NCBI RefSeq assembly: GCF_014138435.1
Contig: NZ_JACJIM010000008.1
Location: 62,001-126,000 of the forward strand
Reading direction: 5' to 3'
Source: Methylobacterium fujisawaense
GTDB taxonomy: Bacteria; Pseudomonadota; Alphaproteobacteria; Rhizobiales; Beijerinckiaceae
DNA: 64,000 nucleotides
This document shows positions 34,552-42,655 of the stretch, in pieces. Made by a program: the position numbers and the translations under genes. The notes below the pieces were generated by a model. The model was not told where the DNA came from. It ran no database searches and saw only the letters and a program-made list of their open reading frames with translations. The first letter of the stretch is position 1, and each line of letters starts with the position of its first letter.

Positions 34552-35441
34552 GCCCGGATCTCGCCTTCCTGATCGAGGTCGTGGTCGGCGGCCTCCTGTC
34601 GGGCGTGATGTACGCTCTCGTGGCGATCGGCTTCGTGCTGATCTACAAGACCTCGGGCGTGCTGAACTTCGCGCAGGGCGCGATGGTGCTGTTCGCCGCC
34701 CTCACCTTCGTGAGCCTGACCGAGCGCGGCCTGCCCTTTCCCGCAGCGCTCGCCGCGACCCTCGCCGCGATGGGGGTGGTCGGCCTCGCGGTGGAGCGGA
34801 CGGTGCTGCGGCCGCTGGTCAACCAGCCGCCGATCACCCTGTTCATGGCGACGCTGGGCGTCGCCTACGTGATCGAGGGCGCGGCCCAGCTCGCCTGGGG
34901 CACCCAGGTCCACGGGCTCGACCTCGGCATCGACGACACGCCGATCGATCTCGGCGGCGTGCTGGTGAGCCGGTTCGACCTGTTCGCCGCCGCGACCGCC
35001 GGCCTGATGGTGGCGCTCCTCTCCGCCTTCTTCCGCTACACCCGCACCGGCCTCGCCTTCCGGGCGGTGGCGGACGATCCGCTGGCCGCCCTCAACACCG
35101 GCCTGCGCCTGCCCCGGATCTGGTCGGCGGTCTGGATCGCCGCCGGGATCGTCGCGCTGGTGGCGGGGCTGCTCTGGGGCGCGCGGCTCGGCGTGCAGTT
35201 CTCCCTGTCGCTGGTGGTGCTGAAGGCCCTGCCGGTGCTCGTGCTCGGCGGCTTCGATTCCATCGCCGGGGCGATCGTGGCCGGGCTGATCGTCGGCGCG
35301 GTGGAGAAGGTGTCGGAGGTCTATCTCGGGCCCGTCATCGGCGGCGGCATCGAGGGCTGGATCGCCTACGTGGCGGCGCTGGGCTTCCTGCTGGTCCGGC
35401 CGTCGGGCCTGTTCGGCCTGCGCGCCGTCGAGCGGGTCTGA
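34548..35441 (+). CDS. HAAT-type ABC transporter permease (LivH-like)
   Basis: The ATG overlaps the previous stop (ATGA). The 297-residue protein has about eight membrane helices, the family stretch GVLNFAQGAMVLFAAL and the coupling loop TGLAFRAVADDPLAALNTGL. It forms the membrane pore with the next gene product. The TGLRLPRIWSAVW stretch and the SRFDLFAAATAG helix resemble branched-chain amino-acid or short-amide uptake permeases. Confidence 0.9.
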   Translation: MSPDLAFLIEVVVGGLLSGVMYALVAIGFVLIYKTSGVLNFAQGAMVLFAALTFVSLTERGLPFPAALAATLAAMGVVGLAVERTVLRPLVNQPPITLFMATLGVAYVIEGAAQLAWGTQVHGLDLGIDDTPIDLGGVLVSRFDLFAAATAGLMVALLSAFFRYTRTGLAFRAVADDPLAALNTGLRLPRIWSAVWIAAGIVALVAGLLWGARLGVQFSLSLVVLKALPVLVLGGFDSIAGAIVAGLIVGAVEKVSEVYLGPVIGGGIEGWIAYVAALGFLLVRPSGLFGLRAVERV

Positions 35442-35448
35442 AGACGCC

Positions 35449-36483
35449 ATGGACGCCCTCCCCCGCGCCGCGCCGCGCCCCCACCTGCCCGCCGGAGCCC
35501 TCGGCCTCGGCGCCCTGCTGGTCCTGGCCTACGGGATCGTGCCGCTCACCGGCACGAGCTACCTGTTCGAGGCGCTGCTGACGCCGTTCCTGGCCCTGGC
35601 GCTGGCCGGCCTCGGGCTCAACCTGCTCACCGGCTATGCCGGGCTGCTCTCCCTCGGCTCGGCCGCCTTCATGGCGGTCGGGGCCTACGCGGCCTTCAAC
35701 CTGTCGCTGCGCCTGCCCGGCCTGCCGCTCCCGGCGTCACTCCTGCTCGCCGGCTTCGTGGCGGCGCTCGCCGGGCTGGCGGCGGGGCTGCCGGCCCTGC
35801 GCCTGCGGGGCTTCTACCTCGCGGTCTCGACGCTCGCCGTGCAGTTCTTCGTCGCCTGGGCGCTGAACCGGATCGGCTGGATCTCCGACGACAGCCCCTC
35901 GGGCGTCATCACCGCTCCCCGACTGGTGGTGGCCGGCCTGTCCTTCGACGATCCGCGCGGGCGCTACCTGGTCTCGCTCACGGTGGTCACGCTGCTGACC
36001 CTCGTCGCGTGGAGGCTCGTGAGCTCCCCCACGGGCCGCAACCTCGTGGCGATCCGCGACAACGAGACCGCCGCCCGCCTCGTCGGCGTGAAGGTCGCCC
36101 GGACCAAGCTCCTGGCCTTCGCGGCCTCGTCCTTCGTGATCGGGATCGCCGGGGCGCTGTGGGCCTTCGCGTATCTGCGCACCGTCGAGCCGGCGGGGTT
36201 CAACCTCGACCGCTCCTTCCAGATCCTGTTCATCGTCATCATCGGCGGCCTGGGCACCCTGCGCGGCGCCTTCCTGGGCGCGGGCTTCATCGTGGTGCTG
36301 CCCCTGCTGCTGGCCCGCCTCGGCGCGGCGCTCCTCGGCGACGGCTTCGATTCCGGCACCCTGGAGATGGTCCAGCGCATCGTCCTCGGCGCCCTGATCG
36401 TGGCCCTGCTGATCCGCGAGCCCGCGGGCCTCGCCGCCCTCCTCGACCGGGCCGGCCGCCGCCTCGGCCGCCGCGCCGCCTGA
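35449..36483 (+). CDS. HAAT-type ABC transporter permease (LivM-like)
   Basis: Starting 7 bases after the LivH-like stop, this 344-residue protein has 8-10 membrane helices. It carries the LivM signature GLNLLTGYAGLLSLGSAAFMAVGAY (residues about 53-77) and the coupling loop GRNLVAIRDNETAARLVGVKV. A short Arg-rich C-terminus follows. It pairs with the LivH-like permease. Confidence 0.9.
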   Translation: MDALPRAAPRPHLPAGALGLGALLVLAYGIVPLTGTSYLFEALLTPFLALALAGLGLNLLTGYAGLLSLGSAAFMAVGAYAAFNLSLRLPGLPLPASLLLAGFVAALAGLAAGLPALRLRGFYLAVSTLAVQFFVAWALNRIGWISDDSPSGVITAPRLVVAGLSFDDPRGRYLVSLTVVTLLTLVAWRLVSSPTGRNLVAIRDNETAARLVGVKVARTKLLAFAASSFVIGIAGALWAFAYLRTVEPAGFNLDRSFQILFIVIIGGLGTLRGAFLGAGFIVVLPLLLARLGAALLGDGFDSGTLEMVQRIVLGALIVALLIREPAGLAALLDRAGRRLGRRAA

Positions 36484-36516
36484 TCCCCTCCCCGTCTGAC
36501 CAACCCCAGGACGACC

Positions 36517-37884
36517 ATGCCCCTGACGACCCGCCTCCGCGCCGCGCTCCTCGCCGGCACCGTGATGCTCGCCGCCGCCGCGCCGCGCGCCGGATGGGCC
36601 GACGAGCAGTATTTCCCGCTCCAGAGCTACCGGGTCGGCCCCTACGCGGCCGGTGGGACCGGCTTCTTCGGCGGCTTCATCGACTATCTCAATCTGATCA
36701 ACGCCCGGGACGGCGGCGTGAACGGCGTCAAGCTCACCTGGAGCGAGGGCGAGACCCAGTACGAGGTCGAGCGCGGGGTCGAGGTCTACGAGCGGCTGAA
36801 GTCCCGGCCCGGCATCGCCGCCTGGAACCCGCTCTCGGTGGGCATCGCCTACGCGATGATCGACCGCATCACCGCCGACAGGGTGCCGCTGGTCACGATC
36901 AACCACGGCCGCACCGATTCCACCGACGGGCGCGTCTTTCCCTACGTCTTCCCGCTGCTGCTCAACCCCTACAGCGAGACGAGCGGCATCATCCAGTATC
37001 TCGGCACCCGCGCGGGCGGCCTCGACAAGCTCAAGGGCAAGACCATCGCGGTGCTCTACCATGGCTCGCCCTACGGCAAGGAGACGATCCCGATCTACGC
37101 GCAGCTCGCCGAGCGGTACGGCTTCACGGTCGCGCAGATCGAGGTGCCCCATCCCGGCAACGAGCAGCAGTCGCAATGGCTGACGATCCGGCGCCTGCGG
37201 CCCGATTTCGTGGTGCTGCGGGGCTGGGGCGTGATGAACCCGGTGGCCCTCAAGACCGCCCAGAAGACCGGCTTCCCGGCCGACCGCATCGTCGGCAATG
37301 TCTGGTCGAACTCGGAGGAGGACGTGATCCCGGCAGGCGACGCCGCCAAGGGCTACGTCGCCATCACCACCCAGGCCTCGGGGACCGCCTATCCGGTGAT
37401 CCAGGAGGTCGTCGGCAAGGTCTACGGGGCCGGCAACGGCAACCTCGCCGACAGGAAGCGGATCGGCAGCGTCTACCACAATCTCGGTGTGCTGAACGGC
37501 ATCCTCAACGTCGAGGCGGTGCGGATCGCGCAAGGCAAGTTCGGTGCGCGCACGCTCACCGGCGACGAGGTGCGCTGGGGCTTCGAGCACCTGCGCCTCG
37601 ACGAGGCCCGGGTGGCGGCGCTCGGCGCCAAGGGCCTGTTCCACTCGATCAACGTCACCTGCGCCAACCACGAGGGCGAGGGCCGCGTCACCTTCCAGCA
37701 ATGGGACGGGGCGAAGTGGACTGTGGTGTCCGACTGGATCGCCCCCGACTGGGCGAGCCTGCGCCCGATCATCGAGGCCTCCGCGACCGCCTACGCCAAG
37801 GAGCACGGCCTCACCCCGCGCGACTGCGCGGCGGAGGAGGCCGCGGACGCGGCCGGCAAGCAGGCCGCCGCGGCGGCCCGGTGA
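36517..37884 (+). CDS. HAAT-type periplasmic substrate-binding protein
   Basis: The 455-residue protein has a signal peptide (LRAALLAGTVMLAAAAPRAGWA) and a type-I binding fold: FPLQSYRVGPYAAGGTGFFGGFIDYLNLIN, GVKLTWSEGETQYEVERG, LVTINHGRTDSTDG, AVLYHGSPYGKETIPIY and FVVLRGWGVMNPVALK. Its C-terminus is Ala-rich with a conserved Cys pair. It differs clearly from UrtA (for example no YPVQYEGEE), so another solute is likely; branched-chain amino acids, amides or an aromatic acid are options. It sits between the permease and the last ATPase gene. Confidence 0.88.
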   Translation: MPLTTRLRAALLAGTVMLAAAAPRAGWADEQYFPLQSYRVGPYAAGGTGFFGGFIDYLNLINARDGGVNGVKLTWSEGETQYEVERGVEVYERLKSRPGIAAWNPLSVGIAYAMIDRITADRVPLVTINHGRTDSTDGRVFPYVFPLLLNPYSETSGIIQYLGTRAGGLDKLKGKTIAVLYHGSPYGKETIPIYAQLAERYGFTVAQIEVPHPGNEQQSQWLTIRRLRPDFVVLRGWGVMNPVALKTAQKTGFPADRIVGNVWSNSEEDVIPAGDAAKGYVAITTQASGTAYPVIQEVVGKVYGAGNGNLADRKRIGSVYHNLGVLNGILNVEAVRIAQGKFGARTLTGDEVRWGFEHLRLDEARVAALGAKGLFHSINVTCANHEGEGRVTFQQWDGAKWTVVSDWIAPDWASLRPIIEASATAYAKEHGLTPRDCAAEEAADAAGKQAAAAAR

Positions 37885-37891
37885 GCGCCCG

Positions 37892-38692
37892 ATGAGCGCC
37901 GCGCCGACCCTTCTGCAGGTCGAGGCCCTGGAGGTCGTCTACGGCGGGGCGGTGCACGCCCTGCACGGCGTCGACCTCGCGGTCCGGGCGGGGGAGATCG
38001 TCGCCCTGGTCGGCGCCAACGGCGCCGGCAAGACGACCCTGCTGCGGGCGGTGTCGAACCTGCTGCCGGCCCTGCGCGGCCAGGTCACGGCCGGGCGCCT
38101 CGCCTATGACGGACGCGACGTGACGCGGACCCGGACCGACGCCCTCGTCCGCGCCGGGCTCGTGGGCGTGCTGGAGGGCCGGCACTGCTTCCGGGGACTG
38201 AGCGTCCAGGAGAATCTCGTCGCGGGCGGACTCGGGCGCGGCTCGGGCCGCAGCGACGTGCGCGCCGACCTGGAGCGGGTCTACGGCCTGTTCCCGCGCC
38301 TCGCCGCGAAGCGGGAGGTCGCCGCCGGCCTCCTTTCGGGCGGCGAGCAGCAGATGGCGGCGATCGGCCGGGCCCTGATGGGACGGCCCCGGCTCCTCGT
38401 CCTCGACGAGCCGTCCATGGGGCTCGCGCCCCGGGTGGTGGAGGAGATCTACCGGGTGCTCGCCGGCCTGAACCGGGCCGAGGGCCTGACCCTGCTGGTG
38501 GCCGAGCAGAATGTCCGTCTCGCCCTGCGCCACGCCCACCACGCCGTCGTGCTGGAGAACGGACGCAGCGCGCTGGCCGGCAGTGCCGCGTCCCTGCGGG
38601 CGCGGGACGATGTCCGGTCCCTGTATCTCGGGGGGGCCGAGTGCCCCGAGGCGGCGGCGCCGCCCGAGGCGCGCCGCCGCGCGCCGGCCTGA
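37892..38692 (+). CDS. HAAT-type ABC transporter ATP-binding protein (LivF-like)
   Basis: The 266-residue LivF-type ATPase begins 7 bases after the binding-protein stop. It shows Walker A GANGAGKTT, GLVGVLEGRHCFRGLSVQENL, signature LSGGEQQMAAIGRALM, Walker B LLVLDEPSMGLAPRVVEE and LLVAEQNVRLAL. The EGRHCF/LSVQENL form is typical of this subfamily. It completes a five-gene importer together with the LivG-like, LivH-like and LivM-like proteins and the binding protein. Confidence 0.92.
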   Translation: MSAAPTLLQVEALEVVYGGAVHALHGVDLAVRAGEIVALVGANGAGKTTLLRAVSNLLPALRGQVTAGRLAYDGRDVTRTRTDALVRAGLVGVLEGRHCFRGLSVQENLVAGGLGRGSGRSDVRADLERVYGLFPRLAAKREVAAGLLSGGEQQMAAIGRALMGRPRLLVLDEPSMGLAPRVVEEIYRVLAGLNRAEGLTLLVAEQNVRLALRHAHHAVVLENGRSALAGSAASLRARDDVRSLYLGGAECPEAAAPPEARRRAPA

Positions 38693-38719
38693 CGGCTCTG
38701 GCCTTCCGTGGGGCCTGCG

Positions 38720-38941
38720 TCAGGATTCCAGATCGGCCCGGCGCAGGGACCAGAGCATGGTCCCGTTCGCGTCGACCAGCCACAGGGCATTCACCGCATC
38801 GTCCTCGATCGTCAGTGAGCGTTTGTTGGCGAGGCGTACCGCTTCCTTCGCGTCCGCGGCCGTGAGCATCTCGTCGAGGCGCGGCGCGCCGATCTCCCCG
38901 TCCGCGCCACGAACCGCCCCGCGCAGGCGATAATCCGGCAT
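38720..38941 (-). CDS. Small hypothetical protein
   Basis: The start at 38941 gives 73 residues: an N-terminal strand (MPDYRLRGAVRGADG), a helix (MLTAADAKEAVRLANKRS) and a C-terminal hairpin (NALWLVDANGTMLWSLRR). This strand-helix-hairpin pattern resembles the short DUF6894-like proteins of the same organisms, but the sequence match is too weak to assign. It is convergent with the ABC operon at 27 bases. Confidence 0.55.
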   Translation of the reverse strand: MPDYRLRGAVRGADGEIGAPRLDEMLTAADAKEAVRLANKRSLTIEDDAVNALWLVDANGTMLWSLRRADLES

Positions 38942-39032
38942 CCATCGACTCCCGTTTCCGACCAGGCTGCCTGAGGTTTGGCGGCGGATGCGAAGATAGG
39001 CGCCTGCGCGGCGTGTCGAGAGGGGCGGGCCG

Positions 39033-40262
39033 CTACGGCCCGGCGCCGTTCGCCAGGATCTGCTGCGGCGCGGCGAGGAACAGCGCCCGCAGCGCGGCGG
39101 CCGCCGCGTGGGGCGGCAGGCCGAGGGCGTGCCGCGTGCCGGCGATCCGGGCGGCGCAATCCGCCGACCGGGCGGCGTCCGGGGCTGCCGCGGCCGCCTC
39201 CGCACCGTCCGGCCGCCCCGCCTGCGTCCGGGCGAGGAGCGGTGCGAGCCCGCGCGACGCCGGCCGCTCGGCCCGCAGCCGCGCATCGAGCGCCACGAGG
39301 TCGCCGGCCGCGAGGATGCCGCAGGCGGCCGTATCCTGCGATCCGGCACTTCGCATCATCGCCAGGATCCGGTGTCCCAGGGCCCGGACGACCCCGTCAT
39401 CGGCCGCCCGGAAGCGCCGCTGCAGGTAGCTGGCGGCCATCCGCCTCAGGCCTGCCGCGGCCTCCGCCTCGGGTCGGCCGGCGGCGTAGCCGTCCCTGTA
39501 CCACCGGGCGATCGGGTCGAGCCCCGCCGCGTCGGCCTGCTGCAGGATCGGCAGGGTTCGCAGGATCGCGGCCCGGGCCCCGGCCGCGCTCGGATCCGCG
39601 TCCAGGGTCGAATCGGGGAAGCGGTCCGGGCCGACGACCTCGGTGACGATGCCGGCCGCGCGCAGCTCGGCCGCGGCCGGGATCCAGATCCCGGCCGGAG
39701 GCACCGCCAGGGCCCGCGCCACGAAGGCCGCTGGCAGGCCGGCGGCCCGGTAGGCCGCCCGTTCCGGCGCGGAATTTACCGGGCGCATCCGGCCCTGCGC
39801 CCCGATCTCGTAGGGGGCGTGGAAGCCGAGCCGGCCGCCGGTCGCGAGGTAGCGCGTCCGGCCGCGGACGAAGATCAGCGTGCAGGCCGAGGCGCAGGCG
39901 TCGGGGACGTAGGTGGCGAGCCCCCGCGCCGCCACGAGCGCCCCGATCGCCGCCCCCTCTTCCACCAGGCCGCCGTCGCTGGTGAGATGGAGGCGCGCGA
40001 TCTGCGGGTGCGCGGCGAGGAGTGCGGCGACCCGTGCGGCCACACCCTCGGTGAGATCGCCGGCGAGTCGCAGGTCCCGGCCGCCCGGCCCGACCGTGAG
40101 CCGGGCCGGGACGGCCGGCCCATCGGCGGCAGACGCCGCGGAGGCCGCGCCGCGGCCCTTCGGCGGGTGCGCGGCGGCCGGGCCGGCGGCTCCCAGCGCC
40201 AGGGCGAGGGCGCAGGCAGCCGTCCCCGTCCGGCGCCTCCACCCGGGGGGGAAGACCGACAT
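39033..40262 (-). CDS. Exported ClpP-like serine protease-fold protein
   Basis: This 409-residue protein has a signal peptide (ACALALALGAAGPAAA) and a crotonase/ClpP-like fold: RLHLTSDGGLVEEGAAIGAL, YVPDACASACTLIFVRGRTRYL and RLGFHAPYE. In this periplasmic family the Ser of CASACT sits where ClpP has its nucleophile, and the His of FHAP follows as expected. The C-terminal half (about residues 230-409) is helical and specific to this protein, with conserved Cys (DTAACGILAAGD, SADCAARIAG). It may act on envelope proteins. Active-site residues are visible, but proteolysis is inference. Confidence 0.8.
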   Translation of the reverse strand: MSVFPPGWRRRTGTAACALALALGAAGPAAAHPPKGRGAASAASAADGPAVPARLTVGPGGRDLRLAGDLTEGVAARVAALLAAHPQIARLHLTSDGGLVEEGAAIGALVAARGLATYVPDACASACTLIFVRGRTRYLATGGRLGFHAPYEIGAQGRMRPVNSAPERAAYRAAGLPAAFVARALAVPPAGIWIPAAAELRAAGIVTEVVGPDRFPDSTLDADPSAAGARAAILRTLPILQQADAAGLDPIARWYRDGYAAGRPEAEAAAGLRRMAASYLQRRFRAADDGVVRALGHRILAMMRSAGSQDTAACGILAAGDLVALDARLRAERPASRGLAPLLARTQAGRPDGAEAAAAAPDAARSADCAARIAGTRHALGLPPHAAAAALRALFLAAPQQILANGAGP

Positions 40263-40315
40263 GACAGGTGTCCATCGTTCGTGTTCGGGGAGGCCGGCGT
40301 GGCCAGACGGCGCGC

Positions 40316-40594
40316 CTACTGGAGGTAGGCGACGAACATCTCGGACACGGCCCGTGACGCGTAGGCTTCCGGGCTCTCGCCCCGGCGGATCGGGAAGGCC
40401 TCGGCCACCCGGCGGCCGGCGAGGATCCGGTCGACCTCGTCGGGCATCAGGCCGTCGTCGAGGGCGCTCGCGAGGGCGGCGCGTTCATGGGAGGGATGGG
40501 AGCGGACGCTCCGGGTCAGGATTCGGCCGAGGGAAACGGCCGCTTCGGCGCTCAGGTCGGGCTGGGTGCTCCGGCTCGTGTCATAGGTCAGCAT
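40316..40594 (-). CDS. Small hypothetical cytosolic protein
   Basis: A 92-residue helical, acidic protein (LSAEAAVSLGRILTRSVRSH, ERAALASALDDGLMPDEVDRIL) ending RAVSEMFVAYLQ. A plausible start at 40594 overlaps no other gene. Composition differs from the Arg/Pro-rich false frames around it. Function unknown. Confidence 0.55.
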   Translation of the reverse strand: MLTYDTSRSTQPDLSAEAAVSLGRILTRSVRSHPSHERAALASALDDGLMPDEVDRILAGRRVAEAFPIRRGESPEAYASRAVSEMFVAYLQ

Positions 40595-41129
40595 CGGTGT
40601 TCGCCTTTCGTGTCTGATGTCGTGCGCTCTCCTCGTCTTGGATGCGGCAACACGGCAGACACGGCGCAGTCGTCCCGGCGATCCGTTTCTTGCTGGCGAT
40701 CACGGCAAACCTCCATTCGGCTCTGCGTCGACTGCGCGCCGACACCGTCAATCTAGAGGCCGGGGCCGAGAATGTGCTGCCAAATTGGCGAGGACTTGCA
40801 GCGCAGGTCGTTCGTCGAAGGCGCACCCTGGAGCAGAAGCTCAGGTCCGGCCCGGGCAGGCCGGCATCGTGGCCGCGATCGAGGACGCCCGTTCCGGCCC
40901 GAGGCCGGGCGCACGGGGCTTGCCAAGGCAGGGGCGATGCGTAAATATCAATATATAACAAGGGCTTAGCGAAGATGATGCTCCCGTTTCGCCCGCGCAC
41001 GGTCGAAACCTTCTCCGCCGGACCGGGGTGCCCGGAAAAGACTTCCCGCCAACGCCGCCGGCCCGGTTCCGGCGCCGTTGGCCGCCGAATCAGGCCGCCG
41101 CGACCGGCCGTTCAAGGAGAGCCGACACC
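40595..41129. other. Intergenic region upstream of the sulfur module
   Basis: Mostly GC-rich with no convincing gene, but an AT-rich patch at 40935-40970 (including tatcaatatataac) stands out and is a good promoter candidate for the 68-residue protein and cysE. No operator-like repeat was seen. Confidence 0.5.
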
Positions 41130-41336
41130 ATGACCCCAGGGCGGATGATGCAGGGCGACGAGGTCGTGTTCGCGCGGATCGACCTCGCGGAGATTCTGGG
41201 GATCTGGCGGCATGCCCGGGGCCGTGTGGTGGGCATCCACCCCCCGGGCAATGCCCCGGCCACCGTGGACGTGAAGTTCCAGGGGCACGACACCCTGAAA
41301 CGTTATCTGCCCGACCTGTTCCGCCCGGTGCGGTGA
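41130..41336 (+). CDS. Small hypothetical protein upstream of cysE
   Basis: The ATG at 41130 has an excellent AAGGAGA site and yields 68 residues: GDEVVFARIDLAEILGIWRH, then ARGRVVGIHPPGN and VDVKFQGHDTLKRYLPDLF. It looks like a compact beta-rich domain. It ends 13 bases before cysE, so the two are surely co-transcribed. No family was recognised; its constant partner, if any, would be the serine acetyltransferase. Confidence 0.7.
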   Translation: MTPGRMMQGDEVVFARIDLAEILGIWRHARGRVVGIHPPGNAPATVDVKFQGHDTLKRYLPDLFRPVR

Positions 41337-41349
41337 CCGGCGGCGCCCG

Positions 41350-42222
41350 ATGCATCACGCCGCCCTGCCCCCCGCGGGGGCCACATTGGCCGTGGTCCAG
41401 CCGCCGCTGCGCGTCACGAGCCGCGGCACGGCTGAGGCCGAGGTCTGGGCGGACCTGCGCGCCGAGGCCGAGGCGGCCTTGATCGAGGAGCCGCTCTATG
41501 CCGGCATCATCCAGGCCACGATCCTCGACCAGCGCTCCCTGGCCCAGGCCTTCGCCTACCGCCTCGCGCACCGGCTCGGGGACGGCGACCTCGCCCGGCT
41601 GTCGATGCGCGACCTGTGTCTCTCGGCCTTCGAGGCGGATCCGCAGGCGGGCGCCCACGCGGTGCGCGACCTCGTGGCGATCCGCGAGCGCGACCCGACC
41701 TGCCGCCGCTTCCTCGATCCGTTCCTGTTCTACAAGGGGCTGGCGGCGCTGGAGGCCTACCGGGTCGGCCACTGGCTCTGGCACCAGGGCCGGGCGACCC
41801 TGGCGCTGCACGTCCAGAGCCGGATCTCGGAGGTGTTCGGCTGCGACATCCACCCGGCGGCCCGGATCGGCTCGGGGGTGTTCATCGACCACGCCACCGG
41901 GGTGGTGATCGGCGAGACGGCGGTGATCGCCGACGACGTCTCGATCCTCCAGTCTGTGACGCTCGGCGGCAACGGCAAGGAGAGCGGCGACCGGCATCCC
42001 AAGATCGAGCGCGGGGTGCTGCTGAGCGTCGGGGCCAAGGTTTTGGGCAATATCCGGGTCGGCGCGGGTGCCAAGGTGGCGGCCGCCGCGGTGGTGCTGC
42101 AGGACGTGCCGCCCCACACGACCGTGGCGGGCGTGCCGGCCCGGGTCGTCTCGCGCCTGCCCGTCGGCGAGGAGCCGGCGCTCAGCATGGACCAGTCCTT
42201 CGGTTACGGGGACGGCATCTGA
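41350..42222 (+). CDS. cysE: Serine O-acetyltransferase
   Basis: This 290-residue enzyme makes O-acetylserine from serine and acetyl-CoA, the first committed step of cysteine synthesis. The N-terminal helical domain (VWADLRAEAEAALIEEPLYAG) is followed by a left-handed beta helix of hexapeptide repeats: FGCDIHPAARIGSGVFIDHATGVVIGE, ILQSVTLGG and GAKVLGNIRVGAGAKV, with catalytic His and Asp in DHATG and DIHPAA. The C-terminus ends GYGDGI; the Ile end matches the tail by which CysE docks into cysteine synthase. It precedes the encapsulin/desulfurase pair by 433 bases. Confidence 0.95.
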   Translation: MHHAALPPAGATLAVVQPPLRVTSRGTAEAEVWADLRAEAEAALIEEPLYAGIIQATILDQRSLAQAFAYRLAHRLGDGDLARLSMRDLCLSAFEADPQAGAHAVRDLVAIRERDPTCRRFLDPFLFYKGLAALEAYRVGHWLWHQGRATLALHVQSRISEVFGCDIHPAARIGSGVFIDHATGVVIGETAVIADDVSILQSVTLGGNGKESGDRHPKIERGVLLSVGAKVLGNIRVGAGAKVAAAAVVLQDVPPHTTVAGVPARVVSRLPVGEEPALSMDQSFGYGDGI

Positions 42223-42655
42223 GGCGCGCCGGAAAATCCTTCCCGTGAAACAAAGTCGCCCGGCCTGCGCCGCGCGCCCCGATGGGATGAAACTAAATTC
42301 TTCGATCCGGCGATCGCACGATCGCTATGTCCTTTGCGTCGGGTATGCCAAAGGTGCAATTCCTATGAAGCGGCCTAAAATGGGGAAATCATTCCGTTGA
42401 CCCTTGGGCGAGTCGGGCCTTATCCAGATCCTGTCGGGCCGAACAAGAACTGAGGCCGGATGAGCGGCGGACGAGGATTGTCCGATCGCTGGAAAATACA
42501 TCATTCGACTGGCGGTCATGCGGTCTGCCGGCCCGTGATCATCATCAAATCATGATCAAGACGTCTCGCGCCGACCCCGCATACGCTGCGGGACGAACCG
42601 CTGCTTGCGGATGGATGCGGCGCGCCTGCAACCCTGAATGGAGTGAGGACGAACG
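42223..42655. other. Regulatory region upstream of the encapsulin operon
   Basis: This stretch is AT-richer than its neighbours (notably 42285-42400 and 42490-42560) and holds an exact inverted repeat at 42536-42558. A 37-codon open frame at 42287 has only a poor ribosome-binding site. The encapsulin gene itself is preceded by GGAGTGAGGA. I infer a promoter under specific control here. Confidence 0.55.
42536..42558. promoter_or_regulatory. Inverted repeat, candidate operator of the encapsulin operon
   Basis: The 7-bp arms tgatcat (42536-42542) and atgatca (42552-42558) are exact reverse complements around a 9-bp spacer, about 100 bp before the encapsulin start. The geometry suits a dimeric regulator. 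The factor is unknown. Confidence 0.45.

Noticed and set aside
35737..37806. Long minus-strand frame across the second ABC operon
   Set aside because: Shadow of the real permease and binding-protein genes; no recognisable domain.
42287..42400. 37-codon frame upstream of the encapsulin gene
   Set aside because: Poor ribosome-binding site, no hydrophobic or domain pattern, and it lies in a likely promoter region.
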